From positions 1-50,775 of the forward strand of contig CAZFVY010000046.1 of assembly GCA_964522665.1 (NCBI GenBank): a DNA stretch of 50,775 bases, given 5' to 3'. The notes beneath the pieces are model-generated. The model made no database searches and had not been told where the DNA came from. It saw nothing but the letters and a program-made list of their open reading frames with translations. Within the stretch, counting starts at the first letter, position 1. Every line of letters begins with the position of its first letter. Both the position numbers and the translations under genes were made by a program. Positions 33,401 through 40,710 of the stretch are shown here, in pieces. The stretch comes from CAZFVY01 sp964522665. GTDB taxonomy: Bacteria; Verrucomicrobiota; Verrucomicrobiia; Limisphaerales; CAZFVY01.

Positions 33401-36400
33401 AAAATGGACTTTGTTAGGCCCACCGACCAACGTGGTCACCACTCCGGCGGGCGTGACCGCCCGAAGCGCCTGATTCTCGGCGTCGGCGACGAACACGTTG
33501 CCCGCGCTATCGACCGCGAGGCCGTTGAGATGGAAAAACCGCGCTGCGGCGCCGGTCCCATCAACAAGGCCCTGCACCCGCGCCGTCCCCGCGAACGTCG
33601 TCACCACCCCGTCCGGCGTCGCCATACGAACGGTGTCGTTGAAGCTGTCTCCGACGTAAATATTGCCGGCGGCATCGACCGCGACGCCTGCCGGCTGCCA
33701 AAAGGACACGGCGGGACCCACCCCGTCCGTCGGGCCTGGGCCAGGTCCCTGCCCGAGGAAATTCGTGAACGCGTAGGTCGGGACCGACGACTCCGAAAGC
33801 GCAACGGCCAGACTCGTCGCGGACCCGGCGCCGTTGCTGATCGTTACCGTGTACGTTCCCGCGTCGGCGAATTGCACCCGCGACATCGCGAACGCCGAGT
33901 TCGTCGCCCCTATGATCGGACTCCCGTTCAGATTCCACTGGTAAAGCAGGGGTCCCGAGCCGGCGGCCGTGACGCTGAAACTCGCCGCATCCCCGTAACT
34001 CAAGTCCAAGGCGCTCGGTTGCGCCGAGATCACCGGGACCACGCCGGGCACAATTGTCCCGCGCGCCTGCGCCCGTGCGATGCCAACGTTCTCCGCCGCC
34101 ACCAGATTCACAAAAAAAGCGTTCGTCGCGCGGCTGGCCGGATTCGGTCGCAACGCAATTGTGATCGATTTATTCGTCTCGCCGGGTTTGAAGAGGAGCG
34201 GCCCACTGGCCGTGTCATAGTCCACGCCGGCAATCGCGGAATCATTCGCGGTCGCGTATGTCACGGTCACGGTGTGGTAGCTTGGCGCGTTCAAAGTTAC
34301 CGGAAAGGTCAGTTCGGTAGTGCCGCCGTCCGGAGCGATGTTTTTCTCATCGCTGATCGAGACCAGCAGCGGCGTTGGGGTACCCTTTCGCACTTCGTTG
34401 CCCCCGGCATCCGAGATATAGAGATTCCCCAACGCATCTACGGCAATGTCATAAGGGCTACTAAAACGGGCGCTCGATCCCGGCCCATCCACTGGCCCGG
34501 CGAGGCCCGGCGCGCCCCCGATCGTTGTAACCGACCCATCGACCGTAATCTGCCGGATGGTCTGGTTGATTACGTCCGTCAAAAACGCGTTCCCGCTGGC
34601 ATCGCAAGTGATTCCGTGTGGGTAATTAAACCGCGCGTCGCTGCCGAGGCCATCGCCGCTTCCGCCGACTACCGGGAAGCCCGCGAGCGTCGTGACGACC
34701 CCGCCAGGCGTTACGCGGCGGACGACATAGTTCCCACCGTCAGCGACCAGAATACTGCCCGATTGATCGAGCGCCAGCCCGACCGGACCATTAAATCGGG
34801 CCTGACCCCCGACCCCGTCGCTGCTACCGGTCGCATCGCCCAGACCAGCGATCGTGGTTACCGTTCCGTCTGGCGCCATTCGGCGAATCGTCGAGAGTCC
34901 GTTGTCCGCGACATATAGGTTCCCGGCGGCGTCCAGGACCATCCCCATCGGCTGCCTGAACTGGGCGCTCAAGGCCGGGCCATCGACGGCCCCTGGATTT
35001 CCAGGAATCCCCGCCAGCGTGCTAAAGAGCCCGCCCGGCGTAATCTTCCGAATGGCGGAATTCCCCGTGTCCGAAACCAACAAATTGCCCGAATTATCGA
35101 AGGTCAAGCTGGTCGGGTTCTTGAGATTGGCGGTCGCAATATTGCGTCCCACGCCAGGAGAACTAAATTTCAAGATCGTGGAGGGGACGTTGTTGGCAAC
35201 ATAGAGCGCGCCGTCTCCGCTTAGCGCCAATCCCCACGGCGTCGCCACGCTGGGCGAGTCAATCAGTTTCGAATAGAAGTAAACCACCGCCGGACTCACG
35301 GTCACGCGTGCCGGCGTGCTCTCCACGGACCCGACGGCGTTCTGAATCACCACCGTGTAGTTGCCAGTTGCCGCGCTTTGCGCGTTTATCAGAACCAGGG
35401 AGCTGTTCGTGGCGCCGCTGACGTCCAATCCATTCAGACGCCACTGGTAAGTCAGCGGCCCCGCCCCGGCGGCGGAAACCCTTAATACCACTGTGTCCCC
35501 CATCGTTACAGTCCGCAGTTGGGGCTGAGCGGAAATGGTCGGCGCGGTCACCGTCCCGAGCGTCCCGACCGCAAGCGCCCGGTTGAGGACCGCGTTGTGC
35601 GGCGCGCTCAAAGCGACTGAAAACGACTTCACCGGCTGCCCGGCTGGGCCCGCGTTAATCACCACCGAAATAGTCTTATTCGTTTCTCCGGCAGAAAAAA
35701 GAATGACCCCGTTGGTTGCGGAGTAGTCCACTCCTGCCCGCGCCGTGCCGTCCGTCGTTTGATAAGCGATGCTGACCGGCAGGTAGTTTGGAGGCTGAAG
35801 ACTTGCCGTGAAGTTGATCGTGCTCGTCCCGACGGTGCTCGCGGTCGCGGTGGCGTCGGCGATGCCGACCGCGGGTACGACTGGCGTCCCGCGCCTAATG
35901 AGGTTGTTGTTGAAGTCCGCGACGTAAACGTTTCCTGCCGGGTCCGCCACGACCCCGAACGGGGAATTGAACCGCGCGTCAGGTCCCGCGCCATCCGCGA
36001 TTCCGGCGCCGAAAACTGCGCCGCCAATCACCGTCATCGCCCCGTTCGGAGCCAGTCGGCGAATCGTAGCCGTTTCGGCGTCGGCTACGTAGATGAAGCC
36101 AGCCGCATCCAGCGAGAGACCGCGCGGCCCGTAAAAACCCGGACTGGCCGGAGTGGTGACCAACGTTGTTACGGCTCCCAACGGTGAGACGACGCGAATC
36201 ACGTGATTCCCAGTGTCACCAACATAGACGTTCCCCACCTTGTCCACGGTAATTCCGATCGGGCTATTGAAACGCGCGTCGGATCCGACGCCGTCCACGA
36301 ATCCCGACGCTCCCGCCTGTCCGGCAAGCGTCGTCACCACCCCGGCGGCGCTGATCTTCCTCACCGTGTGATTGAATAGATCGGTCACGTACACATTCGT

Positions 36401-39400
36401 GACGGAATCGACCGCGATGCCGATCGGATCATTGAACCGGGCGTCAGCGCCCGCGCCGTCCGCGCTACCGGTCACGCCGGCCTTGCCGGCCATCGTTCGC
36501 ACGATACCGGCGGCGGAAATGACGCGAACGAGCTGGTTCCCTGTGTCCGCGACATAGAGATTGCCGGCCGGATCGACCGCCACTCCGTTGGGTCCGTTGA
36601 AGAGCGCTTGACCCAGCGCGCCGTCATTCGTCCCGGCCTGCCGCGCGCGTCCGGCCAACGTGCTGACCACGCCTGCCGGGGTAAGCATCCGAATCGTGTC
36701 ATTGTAGGCGTCCGCCACATAGAGTTTCCCCACGGCGTCCATCCCCATTCCGAAGGGCCCGTAGAAAGTCGCCGCGGTGGGCGCGCCATCGGCGCTCCCG
36801 TATTGGCCCAAAGCGCCCGCGAAAGTGGTGAACGAATACACCAGCGGCGGCAAAACGCTAAGCCCAACATCGGCGGACCGCGCCGAGCCAACCGCGCTTG
36901 TCGCCACCAAGTTGTAGGCGCCGGCGTCGGCGGTTTGGACGTTCGTCAGGCTTAACGTCGAGTTCGTGGCGCCGGGCAGATCAATTCCATTAAATTGCCA
37001 TTGGAGCCGCAGCGGGCCGGAACCGATCACCGTGGCGTTGACGCTAAAATCAGCGCCGGAGGGCACGACTCCGGGCGGAGTCGAAAGCGTCAAGCCGGGC
37101 GGCGCCGCCGGCTGGATAGTGACGCTGACGCTTGCGAGGACTGTCAACGGGTCCGACGGAGATTTGAAGACGACTTCAAAGGCTTTTTCCGGCGCGTTGA
37201 CAGGACTGGAGGCAAACTGAATCGTCACGGTCTTATTCGTTTCACCGGCGTTGAAGATGAGCGTGCCACTGGTCGGCGCATAGTTGATTCCCCCGATCGC
37301 CGAGGCGTCCACCGTTGCGTAGCTGACCGTGAAGTTCTGGTAACTTGCGGCCGGAATTCCGACGTTCAGGACCAGCGTGGACATGCCGCTCGCCGGCGCC
37401 TGGACGCTGGTGTCGAAAACCCACAGCGGCATCGCCGTGGGAGTCCCTTTCCGAATCGTCTGGCCGACCTCATCGGCGACATAAATATTCCCGACGGCGT
37501 CCGCCGCGATTCGATCCGGTGCAAAGAAACGGGCCGCAGGACCGAACCCGTCAACTTGATGCCTCGATGCCGCCCCTCCACCGATCGTGGCCACAAGCCC
37601 CAAGGGCGTGATTCGCCGGATCGCTTGATAGAAACTGTCTGCGACGTAGACATTCCCTACGGCGTCAACGGCAACCCCGACGGGCGAACTAAAAAGCGCC
37701 GCGGAGCCGACTCCGTTCAGATTTCCCTTAACTTTGGCGCGTCCGGCGAGCGTCGTGACTACTCCTGTAGGGGTAATTTTTCTAACCGTTGAATTTGAGG
37801 CGTCCGCCACATAAATATTCCCGCCCGAATCAATGGCCACGTCCACCGGGTAAGAAAACCGGGCGCTTGCGCCAGCGCCGTCGGCGCTTCCCTCAATGCC
37901 CGCGGCGCCCGCGAACGTCGTAACGATCCCATCGGCGGTGATCTTTCGTATGGTTTGATTAAAGGAGTCGGCCACAAAGATGACGCCGTCACTGTTGACC
38001 GCGATCCCGCTGGGGGCGTCAAAGCGGGCGGCGCTTCCCAAGCCATCAGCGCTGCCAACGCTTCCCGCCAGTCCGGCCAAAGTGCTCACCAGTCCGTTCC
38101 GATCGATCTTTCGAATCGTCGAATCTCCGCCCCGTTGGCCGCTGCTCGAGTAGTCACCCTCGCTGACGAATAGATCGCCCACGGAGTCAACCGCGATGCC
38201 AGTTGGAAGCCTGAACAGAGCGGAGCCGACGTCACCATCAACGCTGCCGGACGAAAAGGCAGTCCCGGCGACCGTGCTTACCAAACCGTCCCCGGTAACT
38301 TTTCTAATCAAATCGCTTTGAAAATCGGCCACATAGAGGGACCCGGTCGGATCAATGGCTACGCCTAGCGGGTAATCGAATCGGGCCGTTCCGCCCGGTC
38401 CGTTCACGACGCCCGCGGTCACCGGCGTCCCAGCCAGCGTCGTAAAGAAATAGACCGGCGCCACTCCGGGTCGGACAGCAAGGGACGCAGCCGTGCTCCT
38501 GACGGTACCGGCCGGGTTCGCCACGGTCACCGTATAGTTGCCTTGGGAGCCAGCCTGCGCGTTGGAAATTGTCAGCGACGAGTTGGTGGCGCCTGCCAAA
38601 GCAAGACCATTCAATTGCCATTGATAAACAATCGGTTGAGAGCCGCTTGTCGCCACGGTGAACGAGGCTGATCCCCCGATACCTGCCACCGTTCTCGCCG
38701 GTGGCGAGCTGATCATGGGCGCGATCAGCGGAGCCAGCGTCGCGGTGCCCCGCCCATGGACCTGCGCCGGATCAAGCGGGCCAGTGATGTCGATGAAAAA
38801 AACATTCGTCGAGCCGGAACCGCTTCGCGCGCTGACGCTAACCGTCACCGAGTTCGTCGTCTGACCAGCGGCAAAAACGATCGTCCCGTTCGTCGCCGCA
38901 TAGTCCCTGCCTGCCACGGCGGTGCCGTCCGCCGTCGCGAACGCCAGCGCCGTCGGGCTGTACCTCGGTGTGGCGAGGCTCACCAGAAAAATCGCGTTCG
39001 TGGGACCGCCATCGGCCGCGTCCACTGTACTGTCGCCGACGGCAATCGAGATCGGCGCCGGCGTCAACCTGCGGATTACATTGTAGCCACTGTCAGCCAC
39101 CCACACGGACCCGGCGCCGTCCACGGCGATTCCGAACGGGTTACTGAAGCGCGCGGCGCTTCCACGGCCATCCGTGGGGCCGTAATCCGGTGCGTGGCCA
39201 GCCAGCGTGGTGACGTCACCGGTTGGGGAAAGCCTTCGAATCGTGCGATTATCGATCTCGGCGACATACAAATTCCCGGCGCCATCCAAAGTTAGACCTT
39301 GCGGCCCGGAAAACCGCGCGTTGGATCCTGTGTTATCGTCGCTCCCGCGCAATCCCGCCCGCCCGGCAAGAGTGGTGACGGTCCCGTCCGGGGCGATTTT

Positions 39401-40396
39401 TCGAATCGTGGAATTGCCCGCGTCGGTCACATACGCGTTGCCCGAGTCGTCCACGACGATGCCCGTGGGTGAGGAGAATTGTGCGGCCACGCCGACGCCG
39501 TCAAGCGCCCCGGCGACGCCGGTTTGACCGGCCAACGTAATCACCAACCCAGTCGGCCCGAGCTTTCGGATCGTATGATTTCCGGTGTCCGCAAGGTAAA
39601 TCGTACCTGCCCGGTCAACCGCGATGCCGATCGGCAGATTGAACGTGGCGACGCCCGCCGGTCCATCCGTCGCCCCGACCATCCCGACCTGTCCGGCCAG
39701 TGTGGTGACGAGGCCATTCGGATCGATTTTCCGGACCAGATAGTTCCCGGTGTCCGCGACCAAGACATTGCCAGAAGCGTCCACCGCCACCCCTTTCGGC
39801 TGCCTGAACCGCGCGGCGGTTCCCAGCCCATCAACAGCGCCGAAGTAGCCCGGATGTCCTGCCAGGAAACTAAGGGTCCCGTCGGTCGTCATTCGATAGA
39901 TGGTTTCGCCGTCGAAATCTGCGATGTATAATCGCCCCACTGCGTCAATCGCCAGATTTGCGAGCCCAAAGAAAGCTCCGAAATTCGCGAACGTCATCGT
40001 TGTTACGAGATAGTCGTGCGGCGGATTGACACTCAAGACGGCGGCTCCGCTCGTGACCGCTCCGGCCGCGTTGCTCACAATTACTGAATACGAGCCACGA
40101 TCGGTTGCCTCCGCATTATGGACCGTAAGGCTCGGACCATTCTCTCCCGGCAGGCTGGCGCCATTGTACTGCCATTGATAAGCGATGGGGGCAGCCCCGG
40201 ACACCCCTACTTGAAACGTCGCGTTGCCTCCCGCGTCAACCGTCAGGCTTCGAGGCCCCGCGGCAATCATCGGTTGGGCAGCCAGCGGCAATCCGGTGAC
40301 AAACAATAAATAAATCGCACCGAACGCCACCCGGAGGCCCGGCAAAGACCCATCTTCCCAGAAACTCGCCAGCTTAAGAATTCTATTCAATATCAC
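27419..40396 (-). CDS. giant secreted modular protein: Ig, NHL propeller, Calx-beta supermodules
   Basis: A 4325-aa predicted extracellular or surface protein with no function I can name. The N-terminus has an atypical long signal sequence with its hydrophobic core at about 22-40 (VAFGAIYLLFVTG, ending LAAQ). Then follow seven repeats of Ig-like domain (about 90 aa), six-bladed NHL beta-propeller (about 315 aa) and Calx-beta domain (about 110 aa), an eighth Ig plus propeller, two more Ig domains (from about 4086 and 4169) and a final ~70-aa module (SYQVQVSADLVQWQTV...ERFYRV). NHL blades follow the pattern F-x-x-P-x-G-I-A-V-D-x-x-G-N-x-Y-V-A-D; Calx-beta domains have A-x-A-G-x-D-Y...G-x-T-N. 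I found one cysteine. The GTG at 40396 sits directly after GAAAGG; a TTG two codons on (40390) has better spacing. Probable roles are adhesion or glycan/ion binding, by analogy only. Confidence 0.9.
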   Translation of the reverse strand: MILNRILKLASFWEDGSLPGLRVAFGAIYLLFVTGLPLAAQPMIAAGPRSLTVDAGGNATFQVGVSGAAPIAYQWQYNGASLPGENGPSLTVHNAEATDRGSYSVIVSNAAGAVTSGAAVLSVNPPHDYLVTTMTFANFGAFFGLANLAIDAVGRLYIADFDGETIYRMTTDGTLSFLAGHPGYFGAVDGLGTAARFRQPKGVAVDASGNVLVADTGNYLVRKIDPNGLVTTLAGQVGMVGATDGPAGVATFNLPIGIAVDRAGTIYLADTGNHTIRKLGPTGLVITLAGQTGVAGALDGVGVAAQFSSPTGIVVDDSGNAYVTDAGNSTIRKIAPDGTVTTLAGRAGLRGSDDNTGSNARFSGPQGLTLDGAGNLYVAEIDNRTIRRLSPTGDVTTLAGHAPDYGPTDGRGSAARFSNPFGIAVDGAGSVWVADSGYNVIRRLTPAPISIAVGDSTVDAADGGPTNAIFLVSLATPRYSPTALAFATADGTAVAGRDYAATNGTIVFAAGQTTNSVTVSVSARSGSGSTNVFFIDITGPLDPAQVHGRGTATLAPLIAPMISSPPARTVAGIGGSASFTVATSGSQPIVYQWQLNGLALAGATNSSLTISNAQAGSQGNYTVTVANPAGTVRSTAASLAVRPGVAPVYFFTTLAGTPVTAGVVNGPGGTARFDYPLGVAIDPTGSLYVADFQSDLIRKVTGDGLVSTVAGTAFSSGSVDGDVGSALFRLPTGIAVDSVGDLFVSEGDYSSSGQRGGDSTIRKIDRNGLVSTLAGLAGSVGSADGLGSAARFDAPSGIAVNSDGVIFVADSFNQTIRKITADGIVTTFAGAAGIEGSADGAGASARFSYPVDVAIDSGGNIYVADASNSTVRKITPTGVVTTLAGRAKVKGNLNGVGSAALFSSPVGVAVDAVGNVYVADSFYQAIRRITPLGLVATIGGGAASRHQVDGFGPAARFFAPDRIAADAVGNIYVADEVGQTIRKGTPTAMPLWVFDTSVQAPASGMSTLVLNVGIPAASYQNFTVSYATVDASAIGGINYAPTSGTLIFNAGETNKTVTIQFASSPVNAPEKAFEVVFKSPSDPLTVLASVSVTIQPAAPPGLTLSTPPGVVPSGADFSVNATVIGSGPLRLQWQFNGIDLPGATNSTLSLTNVQTADAGAYNLVATSAVGSARSADVGLSVLPPLVYSFTTFAGALGQYGSADGAPTAATFYGPFGMGMDAVGKLYVADAYNDTIRMLTPAGVVSTLAGRARQAGTNDGALGQALFNGPNGVAVDPAGNLYVADTGNQLVRVISAAGIVRTMAGKAGVTGSADGAGADARFNDPIGIAVDSVTNVYVTDLFNHTVRKISAAGVVTTLAGQAGASGFVDGVGSDARFNSPIGITVDKVGNVYVGDTGNHVIRVVSPLGAVTTLVTTPASPGFYGPRGLSLDAAGFIYVADAETATIRRLAPNGAMTVIGGAVFGAGIADGAGPDARFNSPFGVVADPAGNVYVADFNNNLIRRGTPVVPAVGIADATATASTVGTSTINFTASLQPPNYLPVSIAYQTTDGTARAGVDYSATNGVILFSAGETNKTISVVINAGPAGQPVKSFSVALSAPHNAVLNRALAVGTLGTVTAPTISAQPQLRTVTMGDTVVLRVSAAGAGPLTYQWRLNGLDVSGATNSSLVLINAQSAATGNYTVVIQNAVGSVESTPARVTVSPAVVYFYSKLIDSPSVATPWGLALSGDGALYVANNVPSTILKFSSPGVGRNIATANLKNPTSLTFDNSGNLLVSDTGNSAIRKITPGGLFSTLAGIPGNPGAVDGPALSAQFRQPMGMVLDAAGNLYVADNGLSTIRRMAPDGTVTTIAGLGDATGSSDGVGGQARFNGPVGLALDQSGSILVADGGNYVVRRVTPGGVVTTLAGFPVVGGSGDGLGSDARFNYPHGITCDASGNAFLTDVINQTIRQITVDGSVTTIGGAPGLAGPVDGPGSSARFSSPYDIAVDALGNLYISDAGGNEVRKGTPTPLLVSISDEKNIAPDGGTTELTFPVTLNAPSYHTVTVTYATANDSAIAGVDYDTASGPLLFKPGETNKSITIALRPNPASRATNAFFVNLVAAENVGIARAQARGTIVPGVVPVISAQPSALDLSYGDAASFSVTAAGSGPLLYQWNLNGSPIIGATNSAFAMSRVQFADAGTYTVTISNGAGSATSLAVALSESSVPTYAFTNFLGQGPGPGPTDGVGPAVSFWQPAGVAVDAAGNIYVGDSFNDTVRMATPDGVVTTFAGTARVQGLVDGTGAAARFFHLNGLAVDSAGNVFVADAENQALRAVTPAGVVTTLVGGPNKVHFFGRLTGVAVDRLGNIYVADPDLSQIAKVTPDGGVSALAGRHTTIGGNDGQGSDALFNKPTGVAVDAAGNLFVADTDNALIRKITPTGLVSTLAGLTLGGLDGSGTNAQFNQPHGIAVDGAGFLYVTETGNMTIRRISPRGGVSTIGGVAGLGGIDNGVGPAARFNQPYGIAIDGAGNLYIADFLNNIVRKGVPVANTLSIADASLSAPTVGSTSLVFTVTLKYPISVAVAVNYATADGSAKAGQDYTATLGQLTFPPGTTNLTITVPVGARRASDPTVAFSLNLDHPGNATLGQGNASGTIRPASMPTILSPPQSRAYLGGSRFALSVNADGPAPLVYQWAFNGVNVAGATNAFFIIANLNTNMTGNYTVTVSNGGGSVTSAPAAISVRAPVAQAYAWSTLAGLPGVAGSDDGVGAAARFRSPWQIAVDAFGTIYVADAQNSTVRAINPNGSVTTVAGKADVVGAVDGAGADARFNSLNGVTADVGGTLYVTDTQNDTVRRVDSSGAVTTWAGLAGASGSADGQGSAARFNTPIGIAVDDAGTLFVSDYYNSTIRRISTDGVVTTLAGKAGSPGTGLGIGTNARFNGPLGLAVDHADNVYVANSGDDTILRVAVDGTVSLYAGQPGVLGRADGTVTAARFNQPRGVAADGLGDLFVADTGNSEIREITADGSVVTLGGLAGSPGATDGIGQAARFNQPYGIAIDADGSLYITDFSNQTILKGVPISAYVSVADGSAYAPVGGTSQLVFNVSLPFPVVSAISIDYATADGDAKAGTDYVASSGTIDFAPGETNKTILIGLLPAPRRVGARAFTVNLITPVNTTIGRAAAVGSILAPTAPSFATQPQSLTVQLGGSLTLSASAIGSSPFYFQWQFSGTNMLGATNISLVLSNLNPLAAGNYSVSVSNAIGSASSSLATLKVRPFYSYLFSTWAGTTGVAGRADGPVGTAQFNGPWQMTLDNSGNLYVADAFSGVIRVVSPSGMVSVYPFLNQFGNPNGIARDSQGILYVSSPGISRIFTISTSGLASQVAGGQGIGSADGPGSAARFNQPIGLALDSSRNLYVADYMNDTIRKITADWTVSTFAGAAGVAGDDDGASSNARFRNPIGVAVDTDGNLFVTDTGNHTIRKISSTRTVSTLAGLARQSGSADGAAGVARFNAPRGITLDADGFIYVADTGNNLIRQIGGDGTVTTLAGLAGVAGSADGRGWFTRFNQPYGIVVDSAGNIYVSDFNNQTIRRGVPIPLNVTVADQTVFASAGGAVTAPILVHLSAQAFQPVTLSYATGSGSAVAGGEFAPTNGVITFNPGETDKSIVITLLPEPATPLAKSFSLFLTNVANAGLAQTAATITIQPTTPPTIANQPQAIVTPPGFNIAFGVTASGSNPFQYQWRLNDANIAAATNSTLSITNVQSVNAGIYSVAVSNSAGADLSQGALLTVVDRPSYIFGTLAGKASTTGLIDDTGVFARFNQPAGLAADVSGNIYVADSGNQAIRRISSGQVTTLAGSVAGLLDGPLAAARFQTPQGLGFDGSGILYVGDTGNSAIRRLSIAGSVSTISRSIRTIGVASDGAGGVYVADSDRGVIWRINGSATNIFAGSDGNPGNANGTGTDAQFNQPGGLTVDSAGNIYVADRLNHTVRKITPQRVVSTLAGLAGVFGDTDGIGDSARFNLPSALVVDRNGYLFVADAGSDTIRWVTPSGAVVTIGGSAGVVGSADGTGSNAHFNQPQGIAVDAAGNLYVADTGNSTVRKGLFSAVPLAIQSQPQAQTANAGASVTFNVVAVGPGPLSYQWQFNGANIVGANSPTLSLANLRVTDAGAYAVVVTNGFGSVTSQTAALTVLQPPVIVTAPVGQSAFVGDNVVFSVEVAGVSPFSFQWRFNGNDLAGENDDRLKLNNVQLSDAGNYAVLVANQFGTVTSAAATLTVTSAAPLALTAGIKGGAFQLTISGRNGDSYQVQVSADLVQWQTVATLVIANGSAAYVDPAGIDLTERFYRVRVGP
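27640..40270 (-). repeat. eight tandem ~1.55-kb coding supermodules
   Basis: Approximate module starts, read along the gene on the minus strand: 40270, 38720, 37085, 35540, 34035, 32487, 30895 and 29345, giving periods of about 1505-1635 bp. In protein terms they start at residues near 43, 559, 1104, 1619, 2121, 2637, 3168 and 3684. Each holds Ig, six NHL blades and, except for the last, Calx-beta. Ig domains are marked by Y/F/L-Q-W followed by NG or variants (ten in total), and Calx-beta cores lie near 38900, 37270, 35710, 34220, 32660, 31060 and 29520. Nucleotide similarity is limited to short motif-coding stretches, so the duplications are old; this is a coding repeat, not a CRISPR or transposon. 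Confidence 0.9.
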
Positions 40397-40710
40397 CCTT
40401 TCGGCAGGAATGTCCCGCCCAAGCTATAATCTTCATTTTGCCCCGCGGTATCCCACGCGACGGGTTTCCGCTGAGCAGCCCGGAACAGCGATTCTCTTGG
40501 ACGGATCTGGACCTCGGCTCGAACCATCGCCGCATTCAGTCCCCGGGCGATCACACTTACCTTCGGTTCGCCACCGAGTCAAGGGGCAGACGCCGTAACG
40601 CGCACGCGCGGCGCGGTGTGCCGACTCTCCGCGGCGTTCGTGTCTTCCGAGGGCCGAAGCCGCACGTCACAGACTTGACGGACCCACGTTGTTCCTTTAA
40701 TTGGAGAAGC
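40397..40710. promoter_or_regulatory. divergent control region between the giant gene and htpG
   Basis: This 314-bp region separates two divergent genes and must hold both promoters. A TATAAT lies on the plus strand at 40425-40430, but no acceptable -35 is spaced 16-18 bp before it, so I do not call a promoter. No CIRCE-type inverted repeat (TTAGCACTC-N9-GAGTGCTAA) is visible, arguing against HrcA control of htpG. TTGGAGAAGC just before 40711 provides the one clear Shine-Dalgarno in the window. Confidence 0.4.

Noticed and set aside
28100..40300. Regular repeats as a CRISPR array or satellite DNA
   Set aside because: The period is about 1.55 kb, the sequence is coding throughout, and similarity is mainly at protein level.
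40425..40430. TATAAT upstream of htpG as a promoter -10
   Set aside because: No -35-like hexamer lies 16-18 bp upstream and it is about 280 bp from the ATG.
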